A stretch of DNA of 64,000 nt, taken from contig NZ_JBHTDN010000008.1 in NCBI RefSeq assembly GCF_042666505.1, positions 1-64,000 of the forward strand, read 5' to 3'. The position numbers and the translations under genes are program-made. The DNA comes from Parapedobacter sp042666505 (GTDB taxonomy: Bacteria; Bacteroidota; Bacteroidia; Sphingobacteriales; Sphingobacteriaceae). The notes beneath the pieces were generated by a model that did no database searches, was not told the origin of the DNA, and worked only from the letters and a program-made list of their open reading frames with translations. Below, one piece after another: positions 16,793-23,225 of this stretch (positions are counted from its first letter, which is position 1; each line of letters begins with the position of its first letter).

Positions 16793-18670
16793 TTAACGGG
16801 CCTTTGCCTCTGATTTGTTAGCCGCTTCCCATTCCCGCTGGATGCGTCCACCTTCGGGATCGCCGTCGAAATCGTGGGATAAGTTAGATTCCCGGGTCTG
16901 CGAAAAGGGCACGATTTGGCTGATATAATCTTCGTGGTGTCCGGGCTTGCTGTAGTCGTAGGGCCAGCGGTAGACCGTCGGCAGCTCTTTTGGCCAATTG
17001 CCATGTAGGTGTTCCACAGGGGTGGTCCACTCCAACGTGTTTGACTGCCATGGATTGCCGTCGGTTTTTTTCCCCCGAAAAGCTGAGTAAACATAGTTGA
17101 ACAGGAACGCAAGTTGTGCGAACCCCGCGATGATAGCAGCCCAGGAGATGAATTTATTGACGGAGAGCCAGCGCTCCATGAACGAAAATTCCGTAAATGC
17201 ATAGTACCTTCTTGGGACTCCGTCGATGCCCATAAAGTGCATGGGAAAAAATACGAGGTATGCACATATAAAGGTCATCCAGAAATGCAGATAGCCGAGC
17301 TTTTCGTTCATCATTCGCCCGTACATTTTCGGGAACCAGTGATAGACGCCTGCAAGCATACCAAAAACGGAAGCGCATCCCATAACCAGGTGGAAGTGTG
17401 CCACGACAAAATAGGAGTCGTGTAAACCGATGTCCAGCGAAGAGTTCCCTAGGTAGATGCCTGTTAATCCTCCGGAAACCAAAAAAGACACGAAACCGAT
17501 GGCAAACAGCATAGGCGGTGTAAACCGTATGTTGCCCCGCCAAAGAGTAGCCAGGTAGTTGAATGTTTTTATTGCCGACGGCACGGCAATGATTAACGTC
17601 GTGACCATGAAAACTCCTCCGAGGAAAGGATTCATTCCCGATACAAACATGTGGTGGCCCCATACCAGGAATGACAGGACCACAATCCCTATCAGCGAAT
17701 AGACCATGGCATGGTAACCAAAGATCGGTTTCCGGGAATGCGTAGACATTACTTCCGAAACAATACCGAAGGCGGGGAGAATAGCAATATACACTTCAGG
17801 ATGTCCCAGAAACCAGAAGAGATGCTCCCAAAGAATAGGGCTTCCCCCTTCATTTGGCATGATCTGCCCCTGAATAACTAAATCGCTGAGGTAAAAACTG
17901 GTACCGAAGCTTCGATCGAAGATCAGTAACACCAAACCAGCCACAAGTACAGGGAATGTGAGCAATCCTAGAACCGCCGTCAGGAAAAGCCCCCATACAG
18001 TAAGTGGCATTTTCCATAAATCCATTCCCTTGGTACGAAGGTTGAGCACCGTACTGATGTAGTTGATGGAGCCCAGTACGGACGAAATCACAAACAGGAA
18101 TACGCTGATGAGCCACATGGTCATCCCCAGTCCGGATCCGGGTATCGCCTTGGGGATTGCCGACAGCGGCGGGTAAACCGTCCACCCCGCACTTGCCGGT
18201 CCGCTTTCTACAAAGAAGGATGCGATGAGTACTCCGCACGAAGCAAAAAACGACCAATAAGAGAGCATGTTCATAAAAGGAGATGCCATATCCCGAGCGC
18301 CGATTTGCAAGGGAATAAGCAAGTTGGCGAACGTGCTGCTGAGCCCTGCTGTCAATACAAAGAAAACCATTATCGTACCGTGTATGGTCACCAAGGCGAG
18401 GTAAAAATCCGGCCGGATACGTCCGCCTTCCGCCCATTTACCAAGAAAGACTTCCAGTATCGGAAAGTTTCCGTCAGGCCATCCGAGCTGGATCCTAAAC
18501 AAGAGGGAAAGGAGCAGCGCAATGAATGCCATTGCGATCGAAGTAACCAAAAACTGCTTTGCGATCATTTTATGATCGCGGCTGAATACGTATTGGGAGA
18601 AGAAACTCTCCCGATGGCCGGAATCCCGGTCATGGGTAATCGTGATACCCGAATGAACTGAGTTTACCAT
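16793..18670 (-). CDS. ctaD: Cytochrome c oxidase subunit I, unaccompanied
   Basis: 625 residues, about 12-14 membrane helices. Metal ligands are all present: haem a His97 ('TIHGT') and His429; CuB His290, His339 and His340 ('HPEVY', 'VWGHHMF'); haem a3 His427 ('VVAHFHL'). Tyr294 can form the His-Tyr crosslink. Glu292 and Asp127 sit where A-family enzymes carry their D-channel acids. It reduces O2 to water and pumps protons in the inner membrane. Subunits II and III and cytochrome c are not adjacent, unlike standard cta operons, so the partner genes must be elsewhere. Neighbours are a ClC transporter upstream and DUF5686 downstream. A palindrome stands upstream of its -7 element (18771-18785). 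Confidence 0.95.
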   Translation of the reverse strand: MVNSVHSGITITHDRDSGHRESFFSQYVFSRDHKMIAKQFLVTSIAMAFIALLLSLLFRIQLGWPDGNFPILEVFLGKWAEGGRIRPDFYLALVTIHGTIMVFFVLTAGLSSTFANLLIPLQIGARDMASPFMNMLSYWSFFASCGVLIASFFVESGPASAGWTVYPPLSAIPKAIPGSGLGMTMWLISVFLFVISSVLGSINYISTVLNLRTKGMDLWKMPLTVWGLFLTAVLGLLTFPVLVAGLVLLIFDRSFGTSFYLSDLVIQGQIMPNEGGSPILWEHLFWFLGHPEVYIAILPAFGIVSEVMSTHSRKPIFGYHAMVYSLIGIVVLSFLVWGHHMFVSGMNPFLGGVFMVTTLIIAVPSAIKTFNYLATLWRGNIRFTPPMLFAIGFVSFLVSGGLTGIYLGNSSLDIGLHDSYFVVAHFHLVMGCASVFGMLAGVYHWFPKMYGRMMNEKLGYLHFWMTFICAYLVFFPMHFMGIDGVPRRYYAFTEFSFMERWLSVNKFISWAAIIAGFAQLAFLFNYVYSAFRGKKTDGNPWQSNTLEWTTPVEHLHGNWPKELPTVYRWPYDYSKPGHHEDYISQIVPFSQTRESNLSHDFDGDPEGGRIQREWEAANKSEAKAR

Positions 18671-18731
18671 AGCAATTAAATTTATGTTTAGCGATCGTCG
18701 GCGAAGGGGTTTCCCAAACCGAGCGGTTAAC

Positions 18732-18739
18732 CAAAGCTA
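18732..18739 (-). promoter_or_regulatory. Candidate ctaD -7 element
   Basis: TAGCTTTG on the minus strand fits TAnnTTTG exactly, 61 bp upstream of the ctaD ATG. No TTTG -33 element is visible, which would fit an activator-dependent promoter; a perfect palindrome lies 31 bp further upstream. Confidence 0.4.
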
Positions 18740-18770
18740 AGTATGCTATTTATACCACCGGGTGATTTGG

Positions 18771-18785
18771 ATGAAATGATTTCAT
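18771..18785. promoter_or_regulatory. Palindrome upstream of ctaD, possible operator
   Basis: ATGAAAT-G-ATTTCAT is a perfect 7-bp inverted repeat with a single central base, with partly matching flanks (GGATG/CATCC offset by two). It lies between the ClC stop codon and the ctaD -7 element. It is not an FNR box (TTGAT-N4-ATCAA). A role as terminator for the ClC gene is possible but it lacks a GC stem and T-run. Confidence 0.35.
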
Positions 18786-18793
18786 ATCATCCA

Positions 18794-20677
18794 TCAATAA
18801 CTCGATGAACGCGGGAGTCTCCCTTTCACGAGAATCCGTAGGCGTTGCTTACCGGGCAGCAGGCTTCGGCTGATTTCCCTATTATCGCGGGTATGACGCA
18901 GATAACAACCTAAAATTTCTTTGTAGGTAACTATTCCGGTCATCTCTTCCGGCCGTGTATCCGAAGTAACGATTAGGAAGGGACTGGTACTTTTTGCCAG
19001 CAGTTCAGCAGCCCTGCCGAGATGATCTGATTCCGAAATAGTAAGGATATCCCGTTTGGCGAGGGAGGCAACGGGGGCCTCCAAATCCGCATCTATGGCG
19101 AAAATTTCTGGTACCGAAAGCACTCCTATAGGCGCGTTATTTTCGACTGAAAAGGTGACGAATCTGTGTTCGGAATGTGAAGCCCGATAGATTTTTCTGA
19201 TTTCTCCAATGGTTTTCTGCGCAGCCTCCGGAATCACAAAAAGTTGTTTCATTACGCGGCGGACGGTGGTTTGCCTAAGAAGATCCGGCTCGTAAACTTC
19301 TGGTGTGGTAACTCCCCGGCGGGCGATTTTTTCGGTCATGATCGTATTTCTCATGAAGAAGAAGGAAATCAGGTAAGATCCCGTACATGCAGCGAGTAGC
19401 GGTACCAGGGCGCTAGACTGCGAGGTGGCCTCCAAAGCAAATAGAATACTGGTGAGATAGGCCCGTGATGCGCCCGCAAACATAGCCGCCATACCGATGA
19501 GGGCAGCCATTGATAAACTGACATTGGCACCGGGAAAAATGGATGTAGAAGCGATGCCCGCAATGGCTCCGCAGGCTCCTCCGATGGTCAACAGCGGAGC
19601 GAGCGTTCCACCCGACGTGCCACTTCCGAGGGCGATACACCAGGAAACAAATTTCAGCAACGCGAGGGGAATAAGGATGGCTAGCGACATGCTTCCGGAA
19701 AGTACGTTGGTTATGTTTTGGTATCCAACGCCCAGTGTGTACGGTGCAAAGTAGCCGACCAGCCCAACCGCTAGTCCGCCCAATGCAGGCCACCACATCC
19801 AATGTATCGGCAGTTTCTCAAACAAATCTTCTACATAATATACCGCCTTGGTCAAGCCAACGGAAGCCACACCAATCAGCACGCCTATTAAACTATACAC
19901 TAACAAAGCGGAGTTGGAAGCTGCTGAAAGAATGGGCATCGGAAATACCGGGCCGGCCTCAAAAAGGAAATAATGCCCGGCCGCCCCGGTGATGCACGCC
20001 AATGCTACCGGCAAAATGGTTCGTGCCGAAAACTCAAATAGGAGTAGTTCTACTGCAAGGAAAATCGCCGCAACAGGCGTTCCAAAGATCGCAGACATGC
20101 CGGCAGTTGCCCCTGCCGCCAATAATGCTTTCCTTTCCCGGGGAGTTACCCGCAGGAATTGCCCAAGCGTGGAGCCAAATGCTCCTCCTGTTGCAATGAT
20201 AGGACCTTCCGCGCCGAATGGCCCTCCCGTGCCAATGGCGATCGCCGACGAAATGGGTTTCAGTAACGTAGTTTTGGGCCTGATTCGGCTTTGATTTACC
20301 AAAATCTGTTCCATCGCTTCCGGTATTCCGTGGCCACGGATGGCCTTTGAGCCATACAACGCCATGAGGCCGACGATAACTCCCCCTATAGCCGGAATGA
20401 TAAGTACCCACAATCCAAGTTGGTTGTCTGCCGGATCTTGGAAATCCAGTTTGAAATTTCCAAAGAATGAAAGATTCGTAACCAAGTGAATAAACGCTAT
20501 TAGCAAGCGTGCAATCAGACTGACCGCCGCACCGATTCCCACGGCCAATAGGCATATCCAAACCAATCTTTTGGCCGAAAGACTGAATCCGGTCTTTCTA
20601 TTGGTTTTATCCGTAGCATTAAAATCATCCAATGTTGGGGATATCGGAATGCTGTTTTTGATATGCCGACTGCTCAT
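18794..20677 (-). CDS. ClC-family chloride channel/antiporter with CBS domains
   Basis: 627 residues. The ClC membrane core covers about residues 30-450, and two CBS-like repeats about 470-600 ('RRVMKQLFVIPEAAQKTIGEI', 'KRDILTISESDHLGRAAELLAKS'). Selectivity segments are 'GHGIPEAMEQ' (Ser of the usual GSGIP is His), 'GTGGPFGAEGPII' with the gating-glutamate position kept, and 'GSGTSGGTLAPLLTIGG'. A retained gating Glu is compatible with Cl-/H+ exchange or a gated channel, but the Ser-to-His change leaves the anion uncertain. The CBS pair suggests nucleotide control. It is divergent from the FNR-type regulator gene (146-bp shared region). Confidence 0.92.
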   Translation of the reverse strand: MSSRHIKNSIPISPTLDDFNATDKTNRKTGFSLSAKRLVWICLLAVGIGAAVSLIARLLIAFIHLVTNLSFFGNFKLDFQDPADNQLGLWVLIIPAIGGVIVGLMALYGSKAIRGHGIPEAMEQILVNQSRIRPKTTLLKPISSAIAIGTGGPFGAEGPIIATGGAFGSTLGQFLRVTPRERKALLAAGATAGMSAIFGTPVAAIFLAVELLLFEFSARTILPVALACITGAAGHYFLFEAGPVFPMPILSAASNSALLVYSLIGVLIGVASVGLTKAVYYVEDLFEKLPIHWMWWPALGGLAVGLVGYFAPYTLGVGYQNITNVLSGSMSLAILIPLALLKFVSWCIALGSGTSGGTLAPLLTIGGACGAIAGIASTSIFPGANVSLSMAALIGMAAMFAGASRAYLTSILFALEATSQSSALVPLLAACTGSYLISFFFMRNTIMTEKIARRGVTTPEVYEPDLLRQTTVRRVMKQLFVIPEAAQKTIGEIRKIYRASHSEHRFVTFSVENNAPIGVLSVPEIFAIDADLEAPVASLAKRDILTISESDHLGRAAELLAKSTSPFLIVTSDTRPEEMTGIVTYKEILGCYLRHTRDNREISRSLLPGKQRLRILVKGRLPRSSSY

Positions 20678-20742
20678 AAAAAGGCGGAAGTGTGTGCTTG
20701 CAAAAATACAAAATATATTTCAAATAATATTTTTTAACATTA

Positions 20743-20771
20743 TTGACTTGATAAAGTATTGTTTTATATTG
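20743..20771 (+). promoter_or_regulatory. Candidate promoter of the FNR-type regulator
   Basis: TTG at 20743-20745, a 19-nt spacer, then TATATTG at 20765-20771, close to TAnnTTTG. The start codon ATG 20842 would lie ~65 nt downstream of the transcription start. Confidence 0.4.
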
Positions 20772-20841
20772 CTTGTAATATATTATAAAGTTTTGACAAG
20801 ACGGAAGTGGCTTCACGGAAAATTTGTACTATTGTGTCAGA

Positions 20842-21543
20842 ATGAACAATAAAGAGAGCGATGTCCCCTGCAATCTCCGCGATTGCCTTTTATGTAGGTT
20901 ATGTCTTCCCGATTGGATTCCCGCCGTGGAAATCCATAGGAAAAACTTTCTGTTAAAAAAGGGGCAAAGAGTTTTTCGTGAAGGGGAACCCGTAACCGGC
21001 ATTTATTTTGTTTATTCCGGCGTCGCTAAAATCCATAAGAAGTGGGGGCTGGAAAAGGAGTTGATTATCCGCTTCGCGGGGGCGGGTGACATTATGGGCC
21101 ATCTTGGGTTAGGAAAAGAAGCCCGATACCCCGTTTCCGCGACAGCGGTGGAAAGCACGAAAGTTTGTTACCTGGATATGGATTTTTTTGAAAGCACCCT
21201 CCGGGTCAATTCGAATCTAACCTATACGCTGATGCGTTTCCTCGCTGATGAACTTCAGGAATCCCACCGTGGTATGCGTAATCTTGCCCACATGTCGGTT
21301 AAAGCACGAACTGCACAGTCGCTGGTTTCGTTGAAAAAGCAATTCGGCACAAAGCCTAATGGAGCAATCGCCGCTATTATCAGTCGCCAGGATATTGCCT
21401 CCTTTGCCGGAACCACTTATGAGACGCTTTTTAAGATGCTGAACGAACTCACCGTTGAAGGGTGCATCCGATTGGATGGAAAAAGCATTACGATTCTCAA
21501 CGAGGACAAGTTACGCGCCATCATCCAGATAGACAGTCAATGA
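20842..21543 (+). CDS. Crp/Fnr-family regulator with FNR-type Fe-S cysteines
   Basis: 233 residues from ATG 20842 (a TTG at 20824 is the only upstream alternative). The N-terminus has Cys10, Cys15, Cys18 and Cys21 as CNLRDCLLCRLC. A cyclic-nucleotide-binding fold follows ('FLLKKGQRVFREGEPVTGIYFVYSG'), and Cys109 in 'STKVCYLDMDFF' aligns with E. coli FNR Cys122 ('SMVCEIP'). The C-terminal helix-turn-helix lies around 'ISRQDIASFAGTTYETLFKML'. The cysteine set argues for an oxygen- or NO-sensing 4Fe-4S regulator rather than a cAMP binder. It is divergent from the ClC gene, with the lone cytochrome oxidase gene beyond; these are plausible but unproven targets. The exact spacing of the N-terminal cysteines differs from E. 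coli. Confidence 0.88.
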   Translation: MNNKESDVPCNLRDCLLCRLCLPDWIPAVEIHRKNFLLKKGQRVFREGEPVTGIYFVYSGVAKIHKKWGLEKELIIRFAGAGDIMGHLGLGKEARYPVSATAVESTKVCYLDMDFFESTLRVNSNLTYTLMRFLADELQESHRGMRNLAHMSVKARTAQSLVSLKKQFGTKPNGAIAAIISRQDIASFAGTTYETLFKMLNELTVEGCIRLDGKSITILNEDKLRAIIQIDSQ

Positions 21544-21714
21544 CAAACTTGTGAGGGGATTTGATTTGTCGGCGGTTTATGGCTGTTTTTGTATTCCTGT
21601 TGTCTTTCGATCTTAATTGTCACCACGTTTGATGGCCCTGAATAATAGAATAATGCTTAAACCAAAGGGAATCGAACGATATCGACACAAACCAGACCAG
21701 AAGCAAAAAATTTG

Positions 21715-21786
21715 TAGCCCATAGGGGAATCGAACCCCTCTTTCCAGAATGAAAATCTGGCGTCCTAACCGATAGACGAATGGGCC
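21715..21786 (-). tRNA. tRNA-Glu (anticodon TTC)
   Basis: The minus strand folds as a full cloverleaf: acceptor GGCCCAT pairs with ATGGGCT (one G-U), the D-arm is CGTCTATCGGTTAGGACG-like, and the anticodon arm is CCAGA-TTTTCAT-TCTGG with TTC. The T-arm is AGGGG-TTCGATT-CCCCT and the discriminator is A. CCA is not encoded. It stands alone. Confidence 0.96.
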
Positions 21787-21878
21787 ATTTTTTATGGACT
21801 GCAAACTTAGATAAATTCGTTTTTATATCCAAACGAATTATGTAGGATCAAGGGCATTCATCAAGTTCTTTTTGTTCC

Positions 21879-23153
21879 CTATAACAAATCAAAACCGATG
21901 TCTTTACGAAAATATTTTCCTTCGAAATAAATCCGGCCCGCATCAGCCGTGGCCTGCTGTAACGCCTCAAATAACGTGTCCTCCAACGCAGTGACCGCCA
22001 ATACGCGTCCTCCGGCGGTTTGTACGACCCCCTTTTCTTCGCGGGTGCCCGCGTGGAATACTATGGAATCCTTTACATTTTCCAGGTTATTGATTGCTTT
22101 ACCGGATTCATAGGTTCCCGGATAGCCGCCTGAGACAACTACCACGGTCGCGGCGGTTTTCGAAGAAAGCGTAAAAGAGCGTTCAAACAAGTCGCCCGCT
22201 GCTACTCCTTGAAGTAAGTCCACCAAATCACTTTCTATACGGGGAAGCACGCTTTCGGTTTCGGGGTCGCCCATGCGTACGTTGTATTCGATGACATAGG
22301 GATTTCCTTCTACGTTCATGAGCCCGATAAAAATAAAGCCTTTATAGGGTATGCCGTCCCGTTTCAGTCCCTCAATCGTAGGAACGATGATTCGTTGTTC
22401 CACTTTGTCCATAAACACATTATCCGCGAAAGGTACGGGAGAAACGGATCCCATGCCTCCCGTGTTAAGCCCTGTATCGCCTTCGCCGATACGTTTATAG
22501 TCTTTTGCAGACGGAAGCACCTTATAGGTATTACCGTCCGTTAGTACAAAGACGGATAGTTCAATACCGGTCAGGTATTCTTCAATCACGACTTTGTTGC
22601 TTGCCTCGCCGAATTTTGCGTCTTCTAACATGGCCTTCAGCTCGGATTTTGCTTCGTCAAGGGTTGCACAGATCAGCACGCCCTTGCCGGCCGCCAGTCC
22701 GTCTGCTTTAAGAACGATGGGCAGTTTTTGCGTCTCCAAATAAGCTAGCCCTTCCGCTAATGTGGACCGGTTAAATGATCGGGAAGCCGCCGTCGGAACG
22801 CCATGGCGGACCATAAACTGCTTCGCAAAATCTTTGCTGCCTTCCAATTGTGCGCCTTGCCGCTGCGGACCGATAACCGGGATATGCCGTAAGTCAGCCC
22901 GCTCTAAAAAATAATCATGTATACCTTTTACCAGGGGCTCCTCAGGTCCGACCAGCACCATGTTTATCTGCTTATCGAGCACAAAGTCAGCTATCCCTTC
23001 AAAATCCGAGACCTGGATGGGCACATTTTGACCGTATTGACCGGTACCGGCATTGCCGGGGGCGACGTATAGTTGAGCTGTCTGTTTACTTTGGGCAATT
23101 TTCCAGGCAAAAGCACTTTCCCGTCCGCCTGAACCGATAATTAGGATGTTCAT
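21879..23153 (-). CDS. purD: Phosphoribosylamine-glycine ligase
   Basis: 424 residues from 'MNILIIGSGGRESAFAW', the standard PurD N-terminus. An upstream in-frame ATG would add 24 residues that do not belong to the family and overlap the promoter, so ATG 23153 is chosen. Motifs: 'VAPGNAGTGQYG', 'LVGPEEPLVKG', 'LPIVLKADGLAAGKGVLI' (ATP-grasp loop), 'VIEEYLTGIELSVFVLTDG', and 'NVRMGDPETESVLPRIESDL'. It joins 5-phosphoribosylamine and glycine to give GAR in purine synthesis, in the cytoplasm. Monocistronic, divergent from the TonB-plug protein. Confidence 0.97.
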   Translation of the reverse strand: MNILIIGSGGRESAFAWKIAQSKQTAQLYVAPGNAGTGQYGQNVPIQVSDFEGIADFVLDKQINMVLVGPEEPLVKGIHDYFLERADLRHIPVIGPQRQGAQLEGSKDFAKQFMVRHGVPTAASRSFNRSTLAEGLAYLETQKLPIVLKADGLAAGKGVLICATLDEAKSELKAMLEDAKFGEASNKVVIEEYLTGIELSVFVLTDGNTYKVLPSAKDYKRIGEGDTGLNTGGMGSVSPVPFADNVFMDKVEQRIIVPTIEGLKRDGIPYKGFIFIGLMNVEGNPYVIEYNVRMGDPETESVLPRIESDLVDLLQGVAAGDLFERSFTLSSKTAATVVVVSGGYPGTYESGKAINNLENVKDSIVFHAGTREEKGVVQTAGGRVLAVTALEDTLFEALQQATADAGRIYFEGKYFRKDIGFDLL

Positions 23154-23157
23154 CTTG

Positions 23158-23165
23158 CAAAGATA
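23158..23165 (-). promoter_or_regulatory. purD -7 element
   Basis: TATCTTTG on the minus strand, perfect TAnnTTTG, with its 3' end 4 bp before the purD ATG. The transcript would be leaderless or nearly so. No clear -33 TTG. Confidence 0.4.
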
Positions 23166-23225
23166 TTTTTTTTGCCTATATTTACCACTATCGGCGTCTG
23201 AATAAACCGGGCCGGACTGGCACAT

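Noticed and set aside
20034..20561. 175-residue frame on the minus strand within the ClC gene, and other long overlapping frames in ctaD (17154-17663, 17850-18437).
   Set aside because: They overlap strongly conserved ClC or oxidase coding sequence in another frame and are Arg/His/Gly-rich shadows.
18794..20677. Fluoride-specific CLC-F channel.
   Set aside because: The CLC-F hallmarks are not seen, and the protein has C-terminal CBS domains that CLC-F proteins normally lack.
21667..21680. GGGAATCGAAC next to tRNA-Glu, resembling its T-arm, as an integration (att) repeat or broken tRNA.
   Set aside because: Only ~11 bp shared with a generic T-loop sequence, no integrase nearby and no mobile genes between.
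23154..23225. Longer purD start (24 extra residues).
   Set aside because: The extension lies over the -7 element, lacks family similarity, and MNILIIGSGGRE is the standard PurD start.
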